NCBI GenBank assembly: GCA_030817875.1 | Contig: JAUSZU010000001.1 | Coordinates: forward strand, 4,030,001-4,094,000 | Source: Flavobacterium sp. W4I14 | GTDB taxonomy: Bacteria; Bacteroidota; Bacteroidia; Sphingobacteriales; Sphingobacteriaceae | Reading direction: 5' to 3' | DNA length: 64,000 nucleotides | Shown here: positions 21,895 through 29,953 of the stretch, in pieces | Layout of the letters: each line of letters opens with the position of its first letter | Position numbering within the stretch: position 1 is the first letter of the stretch | Translations under genes and position numbers: made by a program | Notes under the pieces: model-generated | Told to the model about the DNA's origin: nothing | Seen by the model: only the letters and a program-made list of their open reading frames with translations | Database searches by the model: none

Positions 21895-22452
21895 TTAACT
21901 TATCTCTTTTGGCAAATTGCTTGCCTCTGCTGCACCAGCTAATTTAGAGGAATAGATTTTATCGAGCAAATTATTTAAGTCTTCACTTAAATCAAACTGC
22001 AGGTCTTCGTGCAGTTTTTTGAATTTGTTTATGGTTACCGCGACAGTTTTTAGGTAAAATATACTAAAAAGCATCATAAAATCGCGATAACCAAAAATTG
22101 ATTTCTTATAATCAAAAGGGATGGCATTGAGGATAAACAGTTTCAATTCTACCTCACCAACAGGATCTTTAGTCACTTTATAAAAATGATTGACCGAGGT
22201 GATCATCTTCCGAACCTTTACCAATGCCTCTTTGGCATTTAGTTTCTTCAGTTCCAGAATTTGTTCTTCCACATCGGCTTTAATCCGCTCCTTCCGATCT
22301 TCCAAATCGGTTTCATCTTCTAATAATTTGTAATGAAGATGTTCTGTAAGCACTTTATCTTTGGCCACCAAACGCAGCAATAGCTTGTCTTTTTCTTTGA
22401 CAGGCAATTCTGTTATAGCAGTTTTTAGATCTTTGTGCTCCGATAACTTCAT
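21895..22452 (-). CDS. Conserved hypothetical protein in sugar-nucleotide operon
   Basis: A 185-residue, charged, mostly helical, soluble protein (MKLSEHKDLKTAITELPVKE...). A predicted coiled coil runs through ETDLEDRKERIKADVEEQ. The segment LFILNAIPFDYKKSIFGYRDFMMLFSIFY is hydrophobic but too polar for a clear membrane helix. I do not recognise the family. It abuts galE with no spacing and precedes the PHP phosphatase, so it is probably co-translated with them. No function is proposed. Confidence 0.8.
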   Translation of the reverse strand: MKLSEHKDLKTAITELPVKEKDKLLLRLVAKDKVLTEHLHYKLLEDETDLEDRKERIKADVEEQILELKKLNAKEALVKVRKMITSVNHFYKVTKDPVGEVELKLFILNAIPFDYKKSIFGYRDFMMLFSIFYLKTVAVTINKFKKLHEDLQFDLSEDLNNLLDKIYSSKLAGAAEASNLPKEIS

Positions 22453-23475
22453 TTAAAAAGGGTTAGCCTTGATGTATTTTTCCCACTCCCATGCAGAGCG
22501 CATCATCTCATTGATATCAAGATTGGCTTTCCAACCCAGTTCTTTATTCGATTTTTGAACGTCACCATAAATCTGAACAATATCACCTGCCCTTCTTGGA
22601 CCGATTTTATACTCAAGTTTCTCTCCGTTCACTTTTTCGAAAGCTGCAATAATTTCTAAAACTGAAGAACCTTTGCCGGTACCAATATTGAAAACATCGT
22701 AATTACCGTTAGGATTTCCTTCTTCCAGTTTTTTGATCGCCGCAACATGTGCCTTTGCCAGATCAACCACATGGATATAATCGCGGATGGCAGAACCATC
22801 AGGGGTATTGTAATCATCGCCATAAACCGTAATCGGGCCGCGCTTGCCAATAGCCGATTGGGTGATAAAAGGAACAAGATTGGCAGGAACACCATTTGGT
22901 AGTTCACCGATCAAAGCGGTTTCGTGTGCACCAACCGGATTAAAATAACGTAAAGCAATTACATTTAAATCAGGTGTTACTGCGGCTGTTTCCGCTAAAA
23001 TTTCTTCGGCAATCTGCTTGGTATTTCCGTAAGGAGATTCGGCTTTCTGTACTGGTGCAGTTTCGGTTACTGGTAAAGTTTCTGGCTGACCATAAACGGT
23101 ACAAGATGAAGAAAACACAAAATTTATCTTCCTGTTAAACGAAGTTAGCAGGTTAATTAAACCGTAAAAATTGTTTTTATAATACTTTAACGGTTGTTCT
23201 ACCGATTCGCCAACAGCTTTTGACGCTGCAAAATGGATAATTCCATCAATATCAGTATGGTTTTCTGCAAATTCCTGAACTGCTCTATCATCCTGTAAAT
23301 CGATTTCATGAAAATCGAACCATTTGCCAGTAATGGCATGAAGCTGGGTTAAAATTTTGATGTTCGAATTAGAAAGGTTATCTACAATTACGACTTCGTA
23401 TCCTGCGTTGTGTAACTCTACTGCTGTGTGCGAACCTATGTATCCTGTTCCACCAGTAACTAATATTTTTGCCAT
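22453..23475 (-). CDS. galE: UDP-glucose 4-epimerase
   Basis: A short-chain dehydrogenase-type enzyme interconverting UDP-glucose and UDP-galactose. It has 340 residues. The NAD+ motif is GGTGYIGSHTAVEL (residues 7-20). The catalytic Ser-Ser-Cys-Thr and Tyr-x3-Lys are in FVFSSSCTVYG and SPYGNTKQIAEE. RYFNPVGAHETALIGE is a GalE hallmark. It lies one base after the uxs-type gene and directly abuts the next gene, so it is translated from a polycistronic message supplying sugars for surface polysaccharide. Confidence 0.95.
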   Translation of the reverse strand: MAKILVTGGTGYIGSHTAVELHNAGYEVVIVDNLSNSNIKILTQLHAITGKWFDFHEIDLQDDRAVQEFAENHTDIDGIIHFAASKAVGESVEQPLKYYKNNFYGLINLLTSFNRKINFVFSSSCTVYGQPETLPVTETAPVQKAESPYGNTKQIAEEILAETAAVTPDLNVIALRYFNPVGAHETALIGELPNGVPANLVPFITQSAIGKRGPITVYGDDYNTPDGSAIRDYIHVVDLAKAHVAAIKKLEEGNPNGNYDVFNIGTGKGSSVLEIIAAFEKVNGEKLEYKIGPRRAGDIVQIYGDVQKSNKELGWKANLDINEMMRSAWEWEKYIKANPF

Positions 23476-23476
23476 T

Positions 23477-24538
23477 TTAACGGTTAAATGTGGTAAAATC
23501 TTTATGATCTATCTTCTCCAAAGCCTCTTCAGGCAATGATTTAAAATATTCGTATGTAATCTTCAATCCTTCGGCACGGCCTACTTTCGGCTCCCATCCC
23601 AATATCTCTCTTGCTTTAGTAATATCAGGTCTCCGCTGTTTAGGATCATCCTGCGGAAGTTCTTTATAAACGATTTTCTGCGTGGTACCCGTAAGTTTGA
23701 TAATTTCCTCACAGAACTGCTTGATGGTGATTTCATCCGGATTACCAATGTTTACCGGCTGCGCATAATCACTCATCAATAAGCGGTAAATTCCTTCAAT
23801 CAGGTCATCAACATAACAGAAAGAGCGTGTCTGACTTCCATCGCCAAAGATAGTTAAATCTTCGCCTCTTAAAGCCTGTCCGATAAAAGCAGGCAAAACA
23901 CGGCCATCATTCAGGCGCATTCTAGGCCCATAAGTATTAAAAATCCTCACGATCCTCGTTTCTACGCCATGAAAAGTATGGTAGGCCATGGTTATGGCTT
24001 CCTGAAAACGTTTGGCCTCATCGTAAACCCCACGTGGACCTACCGGATTTACATTACCCCAATATTCCTCTGGTTGAGGATTTACATTTGGATCGCCATA
24101 CACTTCTGAAGTTGAAGCAATCAGCATCCTTGCATTTTTATTCCTGGCAAGGCCTAAAAGATTATGGGTACCCAATGAACCTACTTTAAGTGTCTGGATC
24201 GGGATTTTAAGATAATCGATCGGACTTGCAGGTGAAGCAAAGTGTAAGATGTAGTGAAGTTTACCGGGAATATGTACAAATTTGGAAACATCATGATTAT
24301 AAAACTCGAAATTCTCCAGCTTGAACAGATGTTCGATATTTGCCATATCGCCTGTAATCAGGTTATCCATTCCGATAACGTGATAGCCCTCTTTCACAAA
24401 ACGATCACAAAGGTGCGAGCCTAAAAATCCGGCGGCACCTGTAATCAATATTCTCTTTCTACCCCCTAAATCCCCTGAAGGGGACTTTTCCTTTCTTTCG
24501 TTCATATTCTTTTTTTTAAAAACGCCCTCAAACTGCAC
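23477..24538 (-). CDS. UDP-glucuronate decarboxylase (UDP-xylose synthase type)
   Basis: A sugar-nucleotide enzyme converting UDP-glucuronate to UDP-xylose, directly downstream of the dehydrogenase that makes UDP-glucuronate. The core begins RILITGAAGFLGSHLCDRF and has the Tyr-x3-Lys in VYDEAKR and the family segment RIFNTYGPRMR. Two starts are possible: 24538, or more likely 24505 (MNERK). Residues KSPSGDLGGRKR before the core are encoded by the left arm of an inverted repeat (24462-24485). The family normally begins almost at RILITG, so this N-terminal extension appears to be acquired from the repeat. Confidence 0.9.
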   Translation of the reverse strand: MQFEGVFKKKNMNERKEKSPSGDLGGRKRILITGAAGFLGSHLCDRFVKEGYHVIGMDNLITGDMANIEHLFKLENFEFYNHDVSKFVHIPGKLHYILHFASPASPIDYLKIPIQTLKVGSLGTHNLLGLARNKNARMLIASTSEVYGDPNVNPQPEEYWGNVNPVGPRGVYDEAKRFQEAITMAYHTFHGVETRIVRIFNTYGPRMRLNDGRVLPAFIGQALRGEDLTIFGDGSQTRSFCYVDDLIEGIYRLLMSDYAQPVNIGNPDEITIKQFCEEIIKLTGTTQKIVYKELPQDDPKQRRPDITKAREILGWEPKVGRAEGLKITYEYFKSLPEEALEKIDHKDFTTFNR

Positions 24539-24573
24539 ATTATGCTTAGTCTCCCCTTCAGGGGGCTAGGGGG
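24462..24573. repeat. Inverted repeat enclosing the start of the UDP-xylose synthase gene
   Basis: The left arm, 24462-24485, is CCCCCTAAAT-CCCCTGAAGGGGAC. The right arm, 24549-24573, is GTCTCCCCTTCA-GGGGGCTAGGGGG. They are near-perfect reverse complements over about 24 bases with a 63-base loop. The right arm carries the stop codon of ugd (TAG), the loop carries both possible start codons of the next gene, and the left arm is translated as its N-terminus. In mRNA the two arms would fold into a long hairpin. Confidence 0.85.
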
Positions 24574-25879
24574 TTAATAGTTTTCTACCTATACTGTTAT
24601 AATAATAGCCAAGATCGATCATTTTTTGCAAATCGTACAAATTTCGACCATCGAAAACCACTTTATTCTTTAAAATGTTGTCGATTTTCTCAAAATCAGG
24701 GTTACGAAAAAGCGACCATTCTGTTGCAATCAGCAGGGCGTCAGCACCTTCTAAAGCTTCGTATTGGTTTTTAGCATAATTTACCTGATCGCCAATAACA
24801 TTTTTAACATTGGCCATCGCCTCTGGATCGAACACGGTAACGGTTGCGCCGTTCTTAACCAATGCATCGATAATGTATAAGGCAGGTGCCTCACGGATGT
24901 CATCGGTTTCTGGCTTAAAGGCCAATCCCCAAAGTGCAAAATGTTTGCCTTTGATATCGCCTTTGTAATATTTAAGCACCTTATCAACCAGAATTGTTTT
25001 TTGTCTTTCATTAACCTCCATTACCGATTTCAGGATCTGAAAATCGTAGGCATAATCATCAGATGATTTTACCAGTGCCTGAACATCTTTTGGGAAACAT
25101 GAACCGCCGTAACCTACTCCTGGAAAAAGGAAACGTTTACCGATACGGTCATCAGAGCCAATACCCCTTCTTACCGCATCGACATCAGCACCTACGAGTT
25201 CGCAAAGATTGGCAACCTCATTCATGAAGGTAATTTTTGTGGCAAGGAAAGAGTTTGCCGCATATTTAGTCAATTCAGAAGAACGTTCATCCATAAAAAG
25301 AATTGGGTTCCCCTGACGCACATAAGGACCGTATAGTTCAGCCATCAGCTTTTTCGCCTTTTCGCTTTTAGTTCCTAAAACCACGCGATCAGGTTTCATA
25401 AAATCATCAACTGCTACACCCTCTCTTAAAAATTCAGGATTGGATACCACATCTACTTCAATCGAGGTATTTTCGGCAAAAACAGCCTTTACCTTATCAG
25501 CCGTTCCAACCGGTACCGTTGATTTATTTACGATGACCTTATACTCCGTAATCAGTTTGGAGATATCCTTAGCAGCGCCTAAAATATAAGAAAGATCAGC
25601 AGCACCATCCCCACCTGGAGGCGTTGGCAAAGCCATAAAAATAATCTGCGCATCTTTTACAGCATCTGCAAGATTTGTCGTAAAAGTCAACCTTTCCTGT
25701 TCTATATTTCTATGGAATAAAAGATCTAAACCAGGCTCGTAAATCGGTACTTCACCAGCCTGCATCTGCTTTACTTTCGCTTCATTAATGTCAACACATA
25801 TTACATCATTTCCTGTTTCTGCTAAACAGGTTCCGGTAACTAAACCTACGTATCCGGTACCAATAACGGCTATCTTCAT
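24566..25879 (-). CDS. ugd: UDP-glucose 6-dehydrogenase
   Basis: Oxidises UDP-glucose to UDP-glucuronate with two NAD+. It has 437 residues. The N-terminal NAD fold is KIAVIGTGYVGLVTGTCLAETG. The central domain includes NPEFLREGVAVDDFMKPDRVV. The catalytic cysteine is in GYGGSCFPKDV (residues about 258-268). The C-terminal UDP-binding domain includes LWGLAFKPETDDIREAP. It is the first gene of the minus-strand operon and feeds the decarboxylase next to it. Its last codons and stop (LTP-stop) lie within the inverted repeat at 24549-24573. Confidence 0.95.
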   Translation of the reverse strand: MKIAVIGTGYVGLVTGTCLAETGNDVICVDINEAKVKQMQAGEVPIYEPGLDLLFHRNIEQERLTFTTNLADAVKDAQIIFMALPTPPGGDGAADLSYILGAAKDISKLITEYKVIVNKSTVPVGTADKVKAVFAENTSIEVDVVSNPEFLREGVAVDDFMKPDRVVLGTKSEKAKKLMAELYGPYVRQGNPILFMDERSSELTKYAANSFLATKITFMNEVANLCELVGADVDAVRRGIGSDDRIGKRFLFPGVGYGGSCFPKDVQALVKSSDDYAYDFQILKSVMEVNERQKTILVDKVLKYYKGDIKGKHFALWGLAFKPETDDIREAPALYIIDALVKNGATVTVFDPEAMANVKNVIGDQVNYAKNQYEALEGADALLIATEWSLFRNPDFEKIDNILKNKVVFDGRNLYDLQKMIDLGYYYNSIGRKLLTP

Positions 25880-26085
25880 CTGTTATAATTTATTAAACAA
25901 TATTAAATTGTTTTTTATCGGTTTTAATGAGCTCGCAAGCTCGGTTACTTTTAGTTGCTTGGGAGTAATCATGACCTGTCTATTTATTGCATTGAATGAT
26001 AGGTCAAATCACGACGACTCCATATATTTTTAAGCTTTTTAAATATATTCGTTTTATCTTGGCACGAAGATATGAAATTACACTA

Positions 26086-27318
26086 ATGCTTTTGCTTTAC
26101 ATAATCGGAATTCGGCTTTACACTTTGCTTATCAGGATATTTTCATTATTCAATCCTAAGGCTAAACTGTTTATCAATGGCCGTAAAAATAGCTATACAC
26201 AAATCGCTCAGAAAATTAATTCGAGCGAAAAACATATATGGTTTCATTTTGCTTCTTTGGGCGAATTTGAGCAGGGCCGACCGGTTTTAGAAAAACTAAA
26301 ATCGCTTTATCCAGCTAAAAAAATCGTAGTTACTTTTTTCTCCCCTTCGGGATACGAAATCCGGAAAAATTATGCGCTGGCAGACGTATTTTATCTCCCC
26401 ATTGATACTGCAGCCAATGCCAAACGTTTTATAGCAAGCATTAATCCAGAAATGGCTATTTTTACCAAATACGAATTTTGGCATTTCTATTTTAAAGAAT
26501 TAAAAGACCGTGAAATTCCTTTATATGTGATTTCTGGTATTTTTAGAGAAAGTCAGGCATTTTTTAAATGGTACGGTGGCTTTTACCGCAATATTTTAAA
26601 ATCTGTTACTTACTTTTTCGTGCAAAATGAAGAAAGTGAAAATCTTTTAAAATCGATAGGATTAAATAATGTCACCATAAATGGCGATACCCGTTTTGAC
26701 CGCGTTTACGAAAATGCACAATCGCCTAAACAGCTTAGCCTGATCGAAAGCTTTATCGGCAACTTCCCTACATTGGTTTGTGGAAGTACTTGGCCTGAAG
26801 ATGAAAAAATATTATCGGCTTTACCTGAAAAATACCCTAACTGGAAGTTTATCATCGCGCCACACGAGATCCACGAAAGCCATATTGAAAGTATCGAGAA
26901 ACAGTTTTCAGTTGGCAGTGTGCGATTTTCAGTTCTCAATTCCTCCAATCAAACGCCAAACGCCGAACACCAAACGCTCATCGTAGACAACATCGGCATG
27001 CTTTCTTCTCTCTATCAATACGGAAAGGTAGCCTATATTGGTGGTGGTTTTGGAACAGGAATACATAACACTTTAGAAGCTGCAGCATTTGGTTTGCCTG
27101 CAATTTTCGGCCCAAAATATGATAAATTTCAGGAAGCCAAAGATCTAATTGCTGTAGGTGCAGCCAAAAGCATTTCTACTGTTGAGGAATTAATCAGTGC
27201 TTTTGAGGGCTTTGCCAAAAATGAAGATGCCGCAGCGCTGGCCAAAAGATATGTTGCAGATAAAAAAGGGGCAACCGATCAGATTATTTCGATGATTACG
27301 AAATCAGATCAGCCTTAG
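26086..27318 (+). CDS. waaA: 3-deoxy-D-manno-octulosonate (Kdo) transferase
   Basis: A membrane-anchored GT30 glycosyltransferase adding Kdo to the lipid A precursor. An open frame begins at 25996, but ATG 26086 gives the usual N-terminus (MLLLYIIGIRLYTLLIRI, membrane anchor), and a -7-like TATCTTGG lies at 26055-26062. Catalytic Glu is in FHFASLGEFEQGRP. Other signatures are FTKYEFWHFYF, GDTRFDRV, GSTWPEDE, APHEIHESH and YIGGGFGTGIHN. Between APHEIHESH and VDNIGMLSSLY sits an unusual insert encoded by heptamer arrays (26902-26977). The 3' end overlaps the convergent gluconokinase gene by 23 bp. Confidence 0.93.
   Translation: MLLLYIIGIRLYTLLIRIFSLFNPKAKLFINGRKNSYTQIAQKINSSEKHIWFHFASLGEFEQGRPVLEKLKSLYPAKKIVVTFFSPSGYEIRKNYALADVFYLPIDTAANAKRFIASINPEMAIFTKYEFWHFYFKELKDREIPLYVISGIFRESQAFFKWYGGFYRNILKSVTYFFVQNEESENLLKSIGLNNVTINGDTRFDRVYENAQSPKQLSLIESFIGNFPTLVCGSTWPEDEKILSALPEKYPNWKFIIAPHEIHESHIESIEKQFSVGSVRFSVLNSSNQTPNAEHQTLIVDNIGMLSSLYQYGKVAYIGGGFGTGIHNTLEAAAFGLPAIFGPKYDKFQEAKDLIAVGAAKSISTVEELISAFEGFAKNEDAAALAKRYVADKKGATDQIISMITKSDQP
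26902..26977. repeat. Two heptamer arrays inside the waaA coding sequence
   Basis: Positions 26902-26943 read CAGTTTT, CAGTTGG, CAGTGTG, CGATTTT, CAGTTCT, CAATTCC. Positions 26950-26977 read CAAACGC, CAAACGC, CGAACAC, CAAACGC. Both have a strict seven-base period and different units. They are translated in frame as about 25 residues (QFSVGSVRFSVLNSSNQT and following) in a region where Kdo transferases vary in length. CAAACGC units also occur, inverted, just after folP (47526). Confidence 0.8.
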
Positions 27319-27802
27319 CAATTTCTTCCACAATTTCGGGAATACCCTGATCAATTGAAACCGTTATCACATCTTGTTCATCAGCCTGAGGCTCCTCCAA
27401 TGTTTCAAACTGGCTTTTTAATAAACTGGAAGGCATATATTGATGAGATCGCTTAGCAATCCGATCGTGGATTAAATCGAAATTTCCTTTTAAATAAACA
27501 AAGTGGATTGATGTATTATCTGTTCTTAGCAAATCGCGGTAAGATTTTTTCAATGCAGAACAGGCAATAATGCATGTTGCCCCATGAGCAACATGTTCGC
27601 GACCAACTTTCGCAATCAGTTGTAGCCAATCTAAACGATCGGCATCTGTTAAGGGAATCCCGGCAGCCATTTTATCTACATTCCGTTGCGAATGCAGGTT
27701 ATCGCCGTCTATAAATTCAGCATTTATTCTTGGTGCCAGCGCTTTTCCAATTACTGTTTTACCACTTCCCGAAACGCCCATTAAAATAATAAAGCTCGCC
27801 AT
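27296..27802 (-). CDS. gntK: Gluconokinase
   Basis: A 168-residue P-loop kinase phosphorylating D-gluconate to 6-phosphogluconate. Walker A is GVSGSGKTVIG (residues 9-19). Family signatures are FIDGDNLHSQRNVDKMAAGIP, DRLDWLQLI, CSALKKSYRDLLR and SHQYMPSSLLKSQFETLE. Length and motifs match the GntK family exactly. No gluconate transporter is nearby. It lies 7 bp after the ferrochelatase gene on the same strand and overlaps the 3' end of waaA tail-to-tail. Confidence 0.92.
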   Translation of the reverse strand: MASFIILMGVSGSGKTVIGKALAPRINAEFIDGDNLHSQRNVDKMAAGIPLTDADRLDWLQLIAKVGREHVAHGATCIIACSALKKSYRDLLRTDNTSIHFVYLKGNFDLIHDRIAKRSHQYMPSSLLKSQFETLEEPQADEQDVITVSIDQGIPEIVEEIAKADLIS

Positions 27803-27809
27803 ATTTAAA

Positions 27810-28820
27810 CTATTTAACCATTCCGGCCAGGGCCTCGATAAACACAGGACTATCGTTTAAACTTTCTACCAACTGAACATGTTCACCACCCAAAGCCTTA
27901 AACTCTTCGTGGTACTCTACCGTGATTTCGTAAAGCGTTTCTAAACAATCGGCCACAAAAGCAGGGCTAAAAACCAGAAGACGTTTTTTCCCTTCGCCAG
28001 CTAATTTTTTCAACACATCGGTAGTATAGGGTTGTACCCATGGCTCTTTCCCTAAGCGCGATTGGAAACAAACGGTATATTGATCTTTTGAGAGATTTAA
28101 TTCTTTGGCAATTAATCTGGCCGTATCATGTCCTTGTGCAGAATAACAGAATTTATTGGTATCATTTAATGTCTGGCAGCAATCGGCACTTTTCAAACAG
28201 TAACTTCCAGTATGATCGCACTTTAATAGTTGACGCTCAGGTAAGCCATGGAAGCTGAACAACACGTGATCGTAGCTTTCTACATGATGTTTTTTTGCAT
28301 TTTCTGCAAAAACTTTAATCATCAGTTCATTATCATGGAATGAATTAACAAATGATATTGGCGGAACCGTTGGCCATCTGCTCACCAGCTCCATTACCAA
28401 TTGCATTACCGACCCTGTGCTTGCAGAGGCATATTGAGGGAACATCGGGATAACCTGAATGCGCTCTACCAAACCTGCTTTTAAATTGGCCAATGCCGAT
28501 TCGATAGACGGACTTTGGTAACGCATGGCCAGCTCTACATGATAGTCGTCCCCCAATCTTTCCTGCAGCATTTTAGCCTGTAACTTGCTGTAATACAATA
28601 GCGGTGAACCATTCTCATTCCAGATTTCTTTATATAATTTTGCTGTTTTAGGGCTACGGAAAGGAACAATAATACCTTTAACCAATAATGTCCTGTTCAA
28701 CTTAGGGATATCGATTACCCGCTCGTCCATTAAAAATTGATCTAAGTATTTTTTAACATCTGCCGTTGCCGGACTATCAGGTGTTCCTAAATTTACCAGT
28801 AAAATCCCCTTTTTGCTCAT
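27810..28820 (-). CDS. hemH: Ferrochelatase
   Basis: Terminal haem-synthesis enzyme inserting Fe2+ into protoporphyrin IX. It has 336 residues. The N-terminal motif GILLVNLGTPDSPATADVKKYL is diagnostic. The metal-binding His is in FSFHGLPERQ, and the second conserved site is near LYEITVEYHEEF. A cysteine-rich insert (CDHTGSYCLKSADCCQ) is present and may bind a metal or Fe-S cluster, as in some bacterial ferrochelatases. It is probably the first gene of a two-gene unit with gluconokinase. Confidence 0.95.
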   Translation of the reverse strand: MSKKGILLVNLGTPDSPATADVKKYLDQFLMDERVIDIPKLNRTLLVKGIIVPFRSPKTAKLYKEIWNENGSPLLYYSKLQAKMLQERLGDDYHVELAMRYQSPSIESALANLKAGLVERIQVIPMFPQYASASTGSVMQLVMELVSRWPTVPPISFVNSFHDNELMIKVFAENAKKHHVESYDHVLFSFHGLPERQLLKCDHTGSYCLKSADCCQTLNDTNKFCYSAQGHDTARLIAKELNLSKDQYTVCFQSRLGKEPWVQPYTTDVLKKLAGEGKKRLLVFSPAFVADCLETLYEITVEYHEEFKALGGEHVQLVESLNDSPVFIEALAGMVK

Positions 28821-28931
28821 TTATAAAGAATATGTTTCGTGGCGCAAATATCGCCTTTTTATTGTTTTTTCCCTATGCTTAAAATGTGATTGCAAACATT
28901 TTTTAGTCAAAAAGTGTTATTTCATACTTCC

Positions 28932-29048
28932 ACAAGCTATCGGGCAATAGCTTGTAAAATCCATCAATGTGCTGTCAGATGTTACCATCTGACAGTTAGA
29001 TCAAGTAAAATTATTTGAAATAAGTTAGTATTGGATGGTAACATCCAA
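28932..29048. repeat. Cluster of three hairpin-forming palindromes
   Basis: The three are ACAAGCTAT-CGGGC-ATAGCTTGT (28932-28954), CTGTCAGATG-TTAC-CATCTGACAG (28972-28995) and TTGGATG-GTAA-CATCCAA (29031-29048). The inner parts of the last two, GATGTTACCATC and GATGGTAACATC, are reverse complements, so they are inverted copies of one unit (BIME-like). They fill most of the 297-bp gap between crtW and hemH. The gap also holds the hemH promoter, not resolved by eye. Confidence 0.8.
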
Positions 29049-29117
29049 CACCACGGATATTCATTCGGAATCAGAAAAGATTGATTTTGTATCAAATGGC
29101 AACATGTGAAATCACGA

Positions 29118-29792
29118 CTATCGCTTCATTTTATGCAGTCGCCACCAGGGCATGCCTGGTTTTTGGTGATGTTCTAAATGATAGCCAAAAAAGTAACAGG
29201 TAATGAAGGCAACAAAATGATTTTTCTGCAAGGTTGAAGAATGGTATTCATTATCGTGCTCTCCCTTATGCGGCAAATAGGTTCCGAAATAAAATAGCTG
29301 AAAAGTGCTTAATAAGGATGGCAGTACCCAAAACAACAGCAGATTCTTTTCATCAATCCAGATTTTTAAAACATTATAAGCTATCGCCATAATTACCAAT
29401 TGAATTATCGTGACATAATTTAGCATGAAACGGAAATACCATTTCCAAAAGCCATGTGGTGCAAAATCCGGATCGTTTTCGGTATGCACATGACTGTGGT
29501 GCTGGTGATGTTTCGCATACAAACGGTTATAAAAAAAGCCTGCGTAGAGAAAAACGGAAAGATAGCCAATAAAATTATTTGTTTTTTGGTTCGGCGATAT
29601 CGTTCCGTGCATCGCATCATGGGCTGTAATAAACAAACCGGTGTACAAATGCATCTGAACAACAATCATCAGATAAACCAAAGGATTGCTCCAGGCAAAA
29701 TTCCATGTAAGCAAGAAATAAAGAGAAATAAACCAACAGACAATTACGGTTAACGCAACCAGAATTCCGGTATGTGGGTTTATAGTTTTCAA
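29118..29792 (-). CDS. crtW: Beta-carotene ketolase, CrtW type (fatty acid hydroxylase/desaturase superfamily)
   Basis: A 224-residue membrane di-iron enzyme adding a keto group at C4 of a beta-ionone ring. It has four hydrophobic helices and the histidine boxes HDAMHGT (about 58-64), HHQHHSHVHTENDPDF (about 94-109), FYFGTYLPHKGEHD and GYHLEHHQKPGMPWWRL. The last two combinations separate CrtW from ordinary fatty acid desaturases. It is the last gene of the minus-strand carotenoid operon, 161 bp after ispH, with a palindromic repeat in between. A desaturase role is less likely. Confidence 0.82.
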   Translation of the reverse strand: MKTINPHTGILVALTVIVCWFISLYFLLTWNFAWSNPLVYLMIVVQMHLYTGLFITAHDAMHGTISPNQKTNNFIGYLSVFLYAGFFYNRLYAKHHQHHSHVHTENDPDFAPHGFWKWYFRFMLNYVTIIQLVIMAIAYNVLKIWIDEKNLLLFWVLPSLLSTFQLFYFGTYLPHKGEHDNEYHSSTLQKNHFVAFITCYFFGYHLEHHQKPGMPWWRLHKMKR

Positions 29793-29816
29793 TTTATATT
29801 ATATTACTAGATATGA

Positions 29817-29902
29817 CCGTCATCTCGAGCGAAGTGCAACGAAGTCGAGAGATCTATCTAAGCAGATCTCTCCATTCCACTGCGTTCCAGTCGAGATGAC
29901 GA
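29817..29902. repeat. Large palindromic REP-type element between ispH and crtW
   Basis: The left arm begins GTCATCTCGAGCGAAGTGC and ends CGAGAGATCT. The right arm is the approximate inverse, AGATCTCTCCATTCCACTGC and CCAGTCGAGATGAC. Related single or paired units lie at 33263-33302 and 53488-53583. The fold would sit in the intercistronic mRNA between ispH and crtW and could alter stability or partial termination. Confidence 0.8.
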
Positions 29903-29953
29903 TTCTACGATATAAAATTCCATCATTAATACCTTTTCAGATCTTCTTGCAAG

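Noticed and set aside
25996..26085. waaA start at 25996
   Set aside because: The extra 30 residues precede the normal membrane-anchor start, and a -7-like element lies within the region.
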